64,000 nucleotides of DNA from Heterodera schachtii. Taxonomy: Eukaryota; Nematoda; Chromadorea; Rhabditida; Heteroderidae. The translations under genes were made by a program, and so were the position numbers. The DNA lies in assembly GCA_023374025.1 (NCBI GenBank), contig SIJG01000055.1, positions 957,096-1,021,095 of the forward strand, in the 5' to 3' direction. The notes beneath the pieces are model-generated. The model was not told the DNA's origin. It was given only the letters and a program-made list of their open reading frames with translations, and made no database searches. Below are positions 24,436-35,691 of the stretch, one piece after another (within the stretch, counting starts at the first letter, position 1; every line of letters begins with the position of its first letter).

Positions 24436-24750
24436 ATGGCCCTCCTAATTCTATACATTATTTTGATTTCAAATGTCCAAATTATGCTGTGCAACAGTGC
24501 TGCGCTGCCCGTTTCGGCATTTTTTCGTCTCCCACGTTACGTCCGAGGCCCAGAAGTGCCGATCCCATCGGTGCCGGATTGCACCAATGCAACAACAACA
24601 ACAACAGCTCCAAAAACAACAACTACAATGAAGACGACGATGGGCAGTCGCAAGGAGGACAAAAGCATGCCGTCGATGGTGGATGGATCGGCACCGACGA
24701 CGAGAGGAGGAGGGCACCCTGTGAAGCATGGAAAAGCGCAGCAGATGAAG
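24436..24750 (+). CDS. First exon of a Thr-rich secreted protein
   Basis: Starting at the ATG at 24436 (AG acceptor at the end of cgaaagaccag, 4 bases upstream) the frame encodes a hydrophobic leader, MALLILYIILISNVQIMLC, then a short region with RLPRYVRGPEVPIPSVPDC, a threonine-rich stretch (CTNATTTTTAPKTTTTMKTT) suited to O-glycosylation, and a basic Gly/Lys/Met tail. A donor-like AAG/GTGACA at 24750/24751 could end the exon in phase 0; the frame otherwise stays open to 24870 with decreasing complexity. An in-frame ATG at 24391 is less likely because it places polar residues before the leader. I could not find downstream exons. Mucin-like or secreted peptide precursor are possible; neither is established. 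Confidence 0.45.
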
Positions 24751-24904
24751 GTGACAAAAGAGGGAAGGCGCGGGGGGGGGCTTAACAGGGGCGGTCCCCC
24801 AGCTTTTGGCTTGGGCGGAGTACTCCCTCCGGGCGTTTTTTGTGTGCTCTTTTCACATCACTTTTTTTAGGGCGCTTTTTCCAAAAAATTTAAGCGGAAT
24901 AGAG

Positions 24905-24934
24905 GGGGTCGACGGTGCCGATAAGCGCCGTCGG
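24905..24934. repeat. GC-hairpin repeat with compensated arms
   Basis: Arms GACGGTGCC and AGCGCCGTC around loop GATA. Compared with the usual GGCGG/CCGCC stem end this copy has GACGG/CCGTC, a paired change. It is followed by AATTTT and by TTAACAGATTTTGTCC about 50 bases on, as in other copies. Confidence 0.75.
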
Positions 24935-26262
24935 TAATTTTTTTTTGGTAATTTTTTTATGCGATTTATTAACAGATTTTGTCCAAAAATGACAAAATTT
25001 GCATATTTGAGCAGATTTTTATACCATGGCAAAAAACATAGCATGTTCAATGCTTTATAACTTTTTTTCAGAGGCAATTAGATAAAATTTTATTTATAGA
25101 ATTTCAAGTACTATATTTATTCCATTTATCTTTAACAAAAAATTTCATTGAGTTTCAAAAAAGTTATTTGTCAAAAAACTCTGATTCAAGATTTTTTAAA
25201 ATTTTGTGACCATAACTTTTTGAAAATTTTATAAAAAAATTTTCTAAATTAATATTCTGATAGAGAACACTCACTCAAAGCTATTGAATGATACCAAAAA
25301 TTATTAAGTTGATTGACTTTAAGCCAAGTTATGAATTTATATGTCTTAAATTCCCTTACACACCCCAGAAAAAATTTAAACTTATTGTTTGAAAAAAATT
25401 ATAATTTTTTAATTTTTCAGCTTTTTCCCTCCAATGCATATTCCGGCTGAAGAATTTTCTTTGATCGAGCGAATTATGAAAAAATAAATTATAATAAAAT
25501 TTATTTCATGAAAAAATATAAATTTTTTATTTAAATTTTGTTTTTATTTGTATAATTTCGCATAATTTCCAAATTAAATTTGTTCAGTTTATGGAGTAAA
25601 ACTGTTGAAAAGTGATATTTTTTCGCCCAGCAGAGCGCAAAAAAGTTAAAAATTAACACAAAAAAATACCCTTACAATTAGGGGAGGACTTTGGTCACAT
25701 TAAAATGTTTGTTCTAATTTTGCTCGAAAGCAACCAAATTTTTAATTCTTGATATCATTCGATAGCTGTAAATGCTCTCTTTTAGCCTGCAATATTCCAA
25801 AAAAAAAAAAAATTTTTTCAAAAAAGTTATGGCCAAAAATGTTCAAAAAACAAGAATTTTGAGTTCCTCTTATAGAGAGGGTGTGCTTAAGGCTATCAAA
25901 TGGCATAAAGAATTAAAAATTTGGTTGCTTTAGAGCAAAATTATAAAAAAAAATTCGTCCAAAATTTTCATTTTGAAATAACGACTCCGTCCCATCGTGC
26001 CGACTAAATGCCTGCCTGATCCATTCTAAGTGCCTCAATTCATTAATCTATCTACCGTATTTACTCCATTATAGCCACCGGGGGCTCAATTGTTCAACCC
26101 CCCTGGGGCTTTATTCGAGAGGGGGGTTCTAATAGAGTAAATAAGTATTTACCCTATTGGTGCCCAATTTACCGGTCCCCTTTCCCCAGACAGGTGTTTA
26201 TTCCCCAATTGCGCAATGGTTTTGATTTATTTATAAAAAATTAACAAAATTATTATAATTCA
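24935..26262. other. Interval of fold-back repeat fragments, no gene seen
   Basis: Two or more diverged copies of the family with GGTATCATTCGAAAGC-like words occur at about 25030-25330 and 25700-25950, recognisable by repeated ataacttttt, caaagctattgaatgatacc and tagag words. No coding region supported. Confidence 0.55.
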
Positions 26263-26270
26263 TTTTAAAT

Positions 26271-26934
26271 CATACATGAACAAGGGGTGCGCCAGGGCGA
26301 GGCCCATACGACGGACGATTGGCGCAGGGGGGGTGCGCCAGGACCAATTTTTCGTACGAAGGCCCCCAAGTTTCCCCGGCGACGACCTTTTTTTTTTTTT
26401 GCTATTCAGACCATTTTTTCTGCCGACTTTTCAAAAACGTTTTTTTTCGGCGCGCTTTTTCCAAAAAAATTTTTCGGGAACAGGTGGGCCGGCGGTGCCG
26501 ATAGGCGCCGCCGGGGAAAATTTTGCAAATTCGAGTGCCAATTTGTTAACAGATTTTCACCAAAAACTTCCAAATTTTGCGATTTTTTGGCAAGTCGACG
26601 ACTTTTTTTTTTGTAAAAAAAAAACGTTTTTTTTTGCGGCGTGGTTTTTTTAAAACTTTTTGGGGGCCAGGGGGGGGGGGGGTTCGGCGGCGCCGATAGG
26701 CGCCGCCGGAATTTTTTTTGTAATTTTGTATGAATTTCGCTAAGAAAATTGTGCAAATTTAAAATTTTCCCCCTTCGTTACGACCCCTTCCCCCCCCCCC
26801 CCCACGACGACCCCCCCCCCCCCCCTCCTTTACAGCCCCCCCCCTTTACGACGAACGAGGGGGGGGGGGGGGGGGTGCGCCAGGCCTCTTACGACGAGGG
26901 GGGGGTGCGCCGGCGCACCCCTTGTTCATGTATG
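26271..26934. mobile_element. hAT-like MITE with CATACATGAACAAGG termini, TSD TTTTAAAT
   Basis: Inverted termini CATACATGAACAAGGGGTGC and its reverse complement at the right end; 8-bp TTTTAAAT at 26263-26270 and 26935-26942. Inside are two GC-hairpin motifs (26491-26515 and 26686-26709) and long G and C runs. Overlapping ORFs differ between frames and look noncoding. Confidence 0.88.
26491..26515. repeat. GC-hairpin repeat, best example
   Basis: Arms GGCGGTGCC and GGCGCCGCC around loop GATA, next to GGGGAAAATTTTGCAAATT and then TTAACAGATTTT. A second copy at 26686-26709 is a perfect palindrome of the arms. Other recognisable copies: about 399-421, 8875-8897, 10093-10110, 13283-13308, 38775-38799, 39025-39050, 40073-40099 (inverted), 43096-43123, 47851-47873. 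Confidence 0.85.
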
Positions 26935-27449
26935 TTTTAAATAATGCCAAAATTTCTATTAAAAAAATCAGCAATAATCAAAAATTCAATTAGTATTTGT
27001 AAAAATAAAAAAGATCAATAATTCACTTTAATATACATGTAAAATTATAAAAAAATATCAACAAAATAATGATCAATAATTCACTGTGCAAAAAAAAACA
27101 GAAATAATTTATATAAATTATGAAAATTCAGTGGTCCTAAAATGACTAAAAATTTTTTTGTAATTTTTTATGTAAAAGAAAGGCTCTGGAACCCGGCAGT
27201 GCCGTCGTGGTAAAATTTCGCAAATTTATGCTCCATTTCTTATAAAAAAAAATTTTACACCAAAGCAGGTCTCAATCAGAGAGATTCAAAATCTGTGACC
27301 GACTTCATTTACACCCCTAAATTTGAAACTTTTTAGCATCTATTTTTGGGGTTTTTAGGAACTAAAAACTAATTATTTTGGCAGTTTTTAGCAACTATAA
27401 ATCATAGCCCTATTAATAAAATGTATTAAATTAATTAATAGTTTTTAGC

Positions 27450-30400
27450 ATGTTCATTATTAATTTCTCTGCAATTTTATTTGTTTTAATTACACCCATT
27501 TTGTCATCTTCATTTATCACAATATGCGTACGACCAAACACTTTTAATTATGTGGGGCGACTGTGGTGTACACGCAATAACATTATGCACATGATTTATG
27601 AAGATAAGCCCAACATTGCGGATCAAGAAAGTGGAAGATATTCATGCATTTATTTTTGGGTGGATTTAGGCATTTGTGATCAGAATGAAACAAATGCAAT
27701 TATCCAAATCATCAAAACAGACACTAATGAATCGGTTGGTGTTGCAAATGGATGTGATTTATGTAATTAGTAGGGATACGATTTATAGTTTTTTCACTAT
27801 TTTTTTCCTGAGCTCCCCGTAGCCTGAAACGCACGAAAAACATGTTTTTTAGGGGGTTTGTTAAGATAGTTTTCGAGTTATTAGCAACTATTTTATAGTT
27901 TTTTATTTTTAGCAACTAAAAAACTATAAAATTTTTGAAAAAAACTATTTCAACTATTTTGGCGTTTTGCCAAAATTTGCAAAAATGCACCCCCTATGAA
28001 ATGAAAAATTTCTAAAAAATTCATCTCCAAATTTATTTATTTATTTTTAACAAGAATTTTTGATTTTAAAAATTATTTACCTCAATACTGATTTGGTTTA
28101 ATTTTTTTGTTACCTTTTTGGATAAAATTTAACGATTTTACACCCCTAAATTTGAAACTTTTTAGCAACTATTTACCCATTTTTAGCAACTATTTTGGGG
28201 TATTTTTTAGAAACTAAAAACTAACTATTTTGGCATTGTTTAACAACTATAAATCGTATCCCTAGTTATTAGTTCCTATTTTAGGTTTTTATTTCTTAGA
28301 GCCTAAAAAATTTAAAAACTTATTTTAACCTATTTTGGCTTGTTGCCCAAATTTATTAACAAACACGCAATATAAAAACAAAAAACACACGCCTAAGAAG
28401 CGATCTAAAAATTTTTTCAAAGAATATACTCCTGGGAATCGTTCTGAAAAAATTCCTACGAAATAAAAAAATTTTCTCAACAATTTATCACAAAAAATTG
28501 TTTGTTTATTTTCTTGACAAGAAATTTTGCGTTTTAGTCCATATTTGGCAATTTTTTACCGTTTTAGTGCATATTTCGGGTTTTTTTTTAGTCCATATAA
28601 TTTATAACTCTACTAATATCCTAAATATAATTGTATGTGCCATTTTATTTTTCGTGGTATAAAAAATAAGCATTTTTGTAGAAGGAATTAGTGATCCCAA
28701 AAAGATATCTGTCCGTTTGTGAGGTGCCAATTGTGCTCGGCTTCGGCACACGACCACCGGCACTTAAAATATTCAATTTGAAAAATCATTTTACATGGAT
28801 CAACAACACTCAAGAATCTCTTGTTGGGATTAAAATTGGCTGCGATATTGGCATTGATTTTTGTAATTACTATGTAATTGGGAGCGCAATTTTTCATCCT
28901 CAACAGAGTAATAATGCCAATGTTATGCATATTACCGTACCACTGTATGACATGGCTACGGTGATACGTTTGTGTGGCAGGGATGGACGTAGCGGTATTG
29001 AAATCGACATCATTCAAAGCGAGAATAATTCGAGGTAAAATTTTTGGGACCATTTAACCAAATTTGGGACCATTTAAAAAGGGACTATTTTGAGGTAAAA
29101 TTAATTAATTAATAAATTTACTCATAATTTGGGACCATTAAAATGGGATTATTTTGAGGTAAATTAATTAATCAATTAATAAATTTATTCCTAATTTGGG
29201 ACCATTTAAAATGGGATTGAAAAAGCCAACTTTATTCAAAACTTAAAAAGCAAGTTTCCTTATTATTTTTATTTTCTCATCTTTAGAGATTTTTGTGAAA
29301 AACTAAAATAATTTTTTATTAAAATGTGCCTCTAATAATTGATTTATTTTTTAAATTTTTAAATACTATAGTGTAATTTTAATTTAGAACGTCCTGAGGG
29401 TGTCGAGGAATTGACCAAAAATTTCGGGGGCCGGGGGGTCAGAATCGGGGCGAAACATTAAATAAAAACATAGAAAAATCTCTAAAATGAGCAACCGGCC
29501 TGTTTTTTTTTCGTTATTTTGTTCATCTGACAATAAGCCAAAATGGCGCACAAAGTTTTGGCATAAAATGTCAATTTTTCAAAATATTTATTTGTTTAAA
29601 AAATCTTTGACAGAAAATTATTCATAAATTCGACCAAAATGAATCAAATTTTATATTCTTAATAATATTATTCAAAAGCCCTAATAAGTTTTTTATTTAC
29701 ATTTTTCTGCAAATTTCAAAAGTTTTATTAAGATTATTATAAAATTTTGATTCATTTTGGGCGAAATTTGGGAAACGAACCCACGACAGTCCATACTGTT
29801 CAATGCTAAAACAAAAGAAATTATTTTTATTAATAAATTTTTTTTAGAAAATATTATGTGACAAAAAACGAATTTATTAGCAAAAATCCGATTGAAATTG
29901 ATATAAATATTATCAATCGTCCAGTGCCAATAAACACCAATTTCGAAGTTGGCACGAGTTCAAATAGCAGCAGGTTAAACGAGAATTTGAAATAAAAAAA
30001 ATATTTTGGCGAATTTTTCAGAATTTTAAGACAATTTTATATAAATTAAATACAAAAAAAAATTTTTCTGCAAACCAAAACGCATTTAAAAAAGTAATTC
30101 TAAATGACAATTTTTTTCTATTTTTCTTGTCTAACTTATAAAATTTTGATAGAAATTGGAAAAATTTTGATTCAATTATTTTTCTTTTTAATTCTAAAAA
30201 GTATGTCATGGATAGGGATGGGAATTTAAGTCACGAAAAATCTCAAAAAAGTCGACTTAAAAAGTCATGAAAAATCGCCAAAAAGTCACGAAAAAGTCGT
30301 AAAAATGCCAAAAAAGTCATGAAAAAATAACCAAAAAATCACATAAAAATGCCAAAAAAGCACTAAATAAATCCAAAAAAAATCCTGAAAATTAGCTAAA

Positions 30401-33400
30401 TGTTTAATCAAAAAAGCCGTTTTAAACATTCTTCGAAGAAAGTATTTTAAAAACAACTAATTTTAATGGAAAAAAATATTCAAAAGTATGACCGAATATT
30501 TTATTTTTTATTTTTCAGTCGCCTCATTTTAGTCCTTATGGTATAAGAAATTTCAGTTCCGTCTCGAAACTGACTTATTTTTCGGAATTTTCATCACAAA
30601 AAGTCAAATTTTGCCTTAAAAAGTAAAAAGTCATGAAAAAAGTCACAAAAACTCAAAAAAGTCATAAAAAAATGTATGTTAGAAGCTTCAAAAAAAGTGT
30701 AGAACACTTTTGAAGTCATTTTAAGGTCATTTAGAATCATCACAAAAAAAGTCATTTGACTTAAATTCCCATCCCTAATCATGGAAATTAAAAAAATAAA
30801 ATTATATTTCATTATAATTATGAGATTTAAAATATTTAAAATTAAATAATGTTCGTCCAATGTCAAGACCAAACACAAATGTCGAAGCTGGCACGAGTTC
30901 AAATAGCACCAGGTTAACGAGAATTTTAAATGCTTGAAAAATAATTTAAATTAGTAGAAAAATATTTCTATGAATTTTCCAGAATTTTTGAACATTTTAA
31001 TTAATGAAATGACAAAAAAAAATGTGAACGAAATGTTAAATTTTGACAAGCAAAAACTCACACAAAATGAATCCTAAAATGACAATTTTCCAAAATTTTC
31101 TAGGCTAAATTTTAAAATTAATAAAATGCCAAAAACAAAGCATGAACGAAATATTAAATTTTTGGCAAGCCAATCAATGCACATTAAATCTTTCAATGCT
31201 ATTTCTGGATTTTCAAAAATCCCTTACAAAAATGAAGTAAAGAAAAAATTCTACTTAGAAATAGAGTCGAAAGGTTTCAAAAATGACGATTTTCCCAGCT
31301 TTATTGCTTGATTTTTGAAAATTTGATTAATTTTTAAAAATTTGCTTAATTATTTTTCGAGTTTCTTTTAAAAAAACATAACATGCCAATGAATAAATAA
31401 TAATCAAATTTATGATAAAAAATTATGCAATTATTAGAGACCGATTTTTGAGCTTTTATTGTGCCTTTTTTTTTGCCTTTTTCGGGATTTTCGTGCCTTA
31501 AATGTCTTTTTTGGCATTTTGCCGTTTTGGTGCCTTCTTTGGCGTTTTTCCGAAAAATTCCATAAAAAATACAATAAAACGGGAAAATACACCCCCCTAA
31601 GAAATGACTCGAAAAATTTTCAGAAAATACACCCCTAAGAATTAAAAAATTTCCTCAAAAATTGATCGCCAAATTTTCTTTTTTTTTCTTCGTAAAAATT
31701 TTTAGGTTTTAAAATTTTTCTTATTCGAAAAACATTATAAACATTAAATAAACATTTAAATGACCAAAATTAAGTTATTTGGTTAAGTTTTACGTGTTTT
31801 TGCTCCCTAAAAATCCTGAATAAAATTTTTTTAAATGCCTTTTTTCATGCCTTTTTCGGGATTTTCGTGCCTTTTCATGAATTCAATTTTTCGTGCCTTT
31901 TTTTTCGCGATTTTTGGTGCCTTTTTAGTCGGTCTCTAGCAATTATAAGGAATATAATATTTAAATCAAATTGCAGTCGCCCAATGTCAAGACCAAACAC
32001 TAATGCCGAAGCTGGCACGAGTTCAAATAGCAGCAGGTTTTAATTTAATATTAAAATAATATATATATTTGTAGAAAACAATTTTTTTGCAAATGTTCAA
32101 GATAAAATTTATATAAAAATACTCTAAAATAAAAAATTCAAATAATATAAAATAAATTTATATTCATAATAAAAAATTATAGCTCAACAACAAATATTAA
32201 TGAAAAAGCTGGCACAAGTTCAAAAAGTAGCAGGTAAAATACCAGAAAGTTTTTAATTTTTTAGCATATTTAAAAATAATTCTATTCGTTGAGAATGGAT
32301 TTGAGACGGATTTTCCAGGCTTTTCTGGTGGTATATCTCAGTTGGGCCGGCACGGTTGGGCCCCAAAAGTTTTTTGGCTATAACTTTTTTTTGTCATCAA
32401 AACCCAACATTGTTGGTATCATTCGAAAGCTTAATATGTTTAGAAGTTTTTTCTAAGCTATTGCTTTGCGCTTAGACAATTACCAAAAAAGTCATACATG
32501 AAATTGCAAAAAAGTCGAAATTTTGAAATTTTTTCTTAATAAATTTTCAAAAGTCAAAAAATCTTTTTGCTTTTTGTAAGGCTAATAGAGCTTGTTAAGA
32601 GCTTTCGATAGAACAAAGTTATAGTGGAAAACATGATGGGGCCCAACTGAGCGAGGACATTAAAATAATTAAAGAGTCAATTATAAATTAAAGGTAAAAA
32701 TTCTAATTAGAAATCGAACCTAAAGATTTCATAAAAAAAAAGAATCACAAAAATGACGATTTGCACAGTTTAATTGCCTAATGTTCGAAAAACATTTTTC
32801 TTAGTTAACTTAAAATTAAAAAATGCCAATTTAAAAAAAAATCGTTTTTTTTGTGTGACAAAATTAAACAATTTAAATATTTTAAATTCAACTAGCAATC
32901 CAATGTCAAGACAAAAAAACAATGTCGAAGCTGGCACGAGTTCAAAGAGCAGCGGGTGAAAAGAGAATTTTTAAATATTTAAAATTTTTAAGAAGGAATT
33001 TTTGGCGAATTTTCCAGAAATTTTGGACCTTTAAAATTAATTAAAATGCCAAAAAAATTGTGGACGAAATGTTATAAAATGCACATAAAATTAATATTAA
33101 AATGACAAATTTTCCAATTTTTCTTGGCTAATTTAATTTCGCAAATTTTGATAGAAATTGGAAAAGTTTTGCTTCAATTATTTTACAATTTAAATTCTAA
33201 AAAGCATAGCATTGCAATTAAAAATATAATATATTTTATTGAATTTATTAGTAAAAATCCGATTGGAAATGATATGAATTATAATATCAACCGTCCAATG
33301 TCAAGACCAAACACCAATCTCGAAGTTTCCATGAGTTCATTTGCCAGCAGGTTAAATGAGAATTTTCAGTTTTTAAATGATTAAAAATATTTGAAAAAAA

Positions 33401-34689
33401 AATATTTGGCGAATTTTCCAGAATTTTTAAAAGCAATTAGGCACAAAATATGAAATTTTTGGCAATTTTTTTCCCCCAATTTAAAGACTTCAAGCCTTCG
33501 TTGCTAATGAGTGGGAAATTGCTAATAAAGAATTTTCTAAGCGCGTTGAGGAAGTCAACAGTAAAATAACCTGTATAATTTGCATGGAGAAGGAAGTAAG
33601 AAAAAAGAAAAGAAACGAGAAATGGGAAAAAATGTTGTAGGCATCGGGTGGGAGTCGAACCCACGCGTCCATTCCAGGGATGGCACGGAATTTTGATTTC
33701 AGACTTCCGAAATTTTTGGGCCTCGGAATTCCGGTTTTTAATGTTTTTAGGGTCGGAATTTTGATTTCCGATATTTTTGGGCATCGGAATTCTGATTTGC
33801 GAAATTTTTGATAAAAAGTCACAAATTTTCGGTTCTAAAAAAATTTTAGGAAATACCTCTGAAAATCCGGGATTACCACGCCTGACTTATACTTATAAAT
33901 AGAGCCCAGAAATTTCAAATTTTTGGATCACGCTGCGGGATTGGGACTCAAAATTTTTGCGGGATGAGCACCCACATGATTAATCCTGCAAAATCCCACA
34001 TTTTTCCAAAAAATATGCTGGATTGAGGACTAATATCCTGCAAAAATCCCGCGCGGGATCCCGTCCCGCATCTTGCTCCCGGAAAATGCGTCGATGGAAA
34101 TTTTAATGTCATAAAGACAAGATCCTTTGGTTTTCTAGCTCACTGATCACGAATCCGGTATCTATTTCGGCTTATTCCGAACCCCGGGCCTGAATTCGAA
34201 CAAAAAGTCGAAAATCCAAGTTTTCGAATTTAGCTATTTTGGTTCAAAAACGCCGTAAATGGTCTGATATTGAAGAATTGATGGTTTTCTGTTTGTTTCC
34301 GTGTATTTAAACGATTTTGAATCAAAAACGCTAATTCCAAAAAACTGGACTTTAGACTTTTTGTTCAAATTCTCCCTTCCGGGGTTCGGAATTCAAGAAC
34401 AATGTTCTTATATTTTTGATGTTGATACTACAATACTTAATGCTACAGAACTTTATTTTATATGTATCACTGACGCATTTTCCACCCGGTCACGCCGCAC
34501 TTTGGCCTATTTATAAATGTATTACAATTTTTTTTACAGCGAAATGTTGTGTTTACTCCATGTCAGCATGCTGTCGTCTGTAAAAGTTGTGCCGAAAGCA
34601 TAATGAATTCTCCCGATGCTGCTGGTAACAAGCATTGTCCGTTATGTCGCAGTAAAATTGTTGACACAAACAAATTTTATCTGGCCTAA
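27450..34689 (+). CDS. Secreted RING-finger protein with amplified mini-exon linker, gene A
   Basis: Acceptor TTTTTAG lies one base before the ATG. Exon 1 (27450 to 27734 or 27762) encodes a leader (MFIINFSAILFVLITPILSS) and VCVRP-like Cys domain. Exon 2, 28682-29034, encodes a second domain (EVPIVLGFGTRPP, GIKIGCDIGIDFCNYYVIGS). Then 29848-29973 and mini-exons 31977-32036, 32183-32233, 32896-32955 and 33252-33350, all phase 2 to 2, encoding variants of RPMSRPNTNAEAGTSSNSSR. Exon 33487-33595 starts the RING (TCIICMEKE) and 34540-34689 completes it (PCQHAVVCKSC, HCPLCRSK) with TAA. RING spacing is C-x2-C-x11-C-x-H-x3-C-x2-C-x15-C-x2-C, the C3HC4 type of E3 ubiquitin ligases. AATAAA is at 34798. 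Problem: the strong exon-1 donor GTAATT (27763) gives the wrong phase; a weak donor at 27735 is in phase and would give about 430 residues. The gene may be partly decayed. Confidence 0.68.
27771..28264. mobile_element. hAT-like MITE in intron 1 of RING gene A, TSD GTAATTAG/GTTATTAG
   Basis: Inverted termini TAGGGATACGATTTATAG and CTATAAATCGTATCCCTA; flanking 8-mers at 27763-27770 and 28265-28272 match 7 of 8. The left flank is the GTAATT splice donor itself, so the insertion abuts the splice site. The interior has the CACCCC(T)A-rich core shared with elements at 31435 and 54550. Confidence 0.85.
29768..29812 (-). ncRNA. tRNA-like fragment in an intron of RING gene A
   Basis: Minus-strand reading contains CGTGGGTTCGTTTCCCA, a T-arm-like hairpin with a partial B box, preceded by GAACAGTATGGACTG. 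It resembles the tRNA-like sequence at 58213 in the matching intron of gene B, but lies in the opposite orientation. Truncated and degenerate. Confidence 0.35.
30213..30777. mobile_element. hAT-like MITE, TAGGGATGGG termini, TSD GTCATGGA/ATCATGGA
   Basis: Left end TAGGGATGGGAATTTAAGTC and right end GACTTAAATTCCCATCCCTA are perfect inverted repeats of 20 bases. The 8-bp flanks at 30205-30212 and 30778-30785 differ at one position. Located in an intron of RING gene A; interior rich in aaaaagtca words, no ORF. Confidence 0.9.
30862..30911 (+). pseudogene. Decayed mini-exon in RING gene A
   Basis: The sequence encodes RPMSRPNTNVEAGTSSNST like its active neighbours and has the donor AG/GTTAAC, but no AG lies upstream where the others have their acceptor; the bases there are attaaataatgtt. 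It is most likely skipped. Confidence 0.65.
31435..31938. mobile_element. hAT-like MITE, TAGAGACCGA termini, TSD GCAATTAT
   Basis: Left end TAGAGACCGATTTTT, right end TAGTCGGTCTCTA. Perfect 8-bp GCAATTAT at 31427-31434 and 31939-31946. It sits 38 bases before a mini-exon of RING gene A. The interior includes the CACCCCTAAGAA motif shared with other elements. Confidence 0.9.
32337..32651. mobile_element. Fold-back element, CTCAGTTGGGCC termini
   Basis: Ends CTCAGTTGGGCC and GGCCCAACTGAG, with inner GGTATCATTCGAAAGCT and, inverted near the other end, GAGCTTTCGATAG. It is a diverged copy of the element at 62050-62442. No target duplication identified. It lies in an intron of RING gene A. Confidence 0.72.
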
Positions 34690-35691
34690 AAAAGCAACAG
34701 ATTTTGTGGATTTGATCAGTGAGTGATGGAAGTGATCAGATTTGAATCATGAACCCCCACAAAAAAAGATATTATTTATTAATTCATGATTAAAGTGAAT
34801 AAATTGTTATTAAAACACTTTTTCAATTAATTTTTGACTTTGACTAAAAAATTCGATGTTTTTTTTGTACATAATTTATCTGTGACAGTCCGTCAGTAAT
34901 GGATAATTCGTCAGCAAATATGATTTTTTAAGAAATGATCAAATTTTATCGGTTTAATTTTAAAAATCGGTTACAATATTTCTAGTTATTAATAATTAGT
35001 TTAAAATCGCTATTCTACGGAAATTGTCTTTTAAATTTTTCTAAAATGCTTCTTTAAATCTAGGGTCATTTACTGACGGATTGTCCACTGACGGATTGTC
35101 AAGGGGTCATTTGGCCAATGCTCAAGGCCAAGATTTGTGGCATGGAATTTTGGCCCAACGCAAATTTTCACCAATGACTTTTTTTGGTCTCCCTGCTTCG
35201 TCTGAACTGTTGCATCCCCGGGGGATGTTTCGATACATAAGTTCCCCACCCAATGGCTTTTAAAAAATTATTCTATTAACTTTTCCATAAAAAAATGGAT
35301 AATGTTAAGCAAATTAAAGTTAATTTAAAAACAAGTTGGAATGGGATGAGTGGAAAATTGGATTGGATTTGGCGACAGGCCCGTGGCCAAACGACACTGA
35401 AATGGAATGAATTTTTTATAAAGAAAAATAGTTCTAATTCAAATGTTATTAGTTTTCATAATTAAAATTTCATGGCCTGATATTTGCCTATGCCCATGCT
35501 CCTCGAATCGAGAAAAGCCCCTAGAAATTCCCCGAGCCCTCGTTTCACTCATCATATCCCTACTCGACGCTTAGCCGACACTCTGAACAAGTGGTACTGA
35601 ACTGACTGACCCCCTAATGGGGGAGGGGCGGTCAATCATCAAAGAGAAATGAATGAATGAATGGAATGAGTGGGTGGAAAGAAACGAAGAA

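Larger units (their letters stand above)
27400..35690. repeat. Segmental duplication, copy A (matches 56000-63400)
   Basis: Gene A plus about 1 kb of downstream flank (for example gacggattgtc, catttggccaatgctcaagg, caatggcttttaaaaaatt) recur in the same order after gene B. The copies differ mainly by transposon insertions and mini-exon number. Confidence 0.85.

Noticed and set aside
26276..26756. Overlapping ORFs on both strands within the 26271 element
   Set aside because: They cover the inverted termini and GC hairpins of a MITE, and none resembles a transposase.
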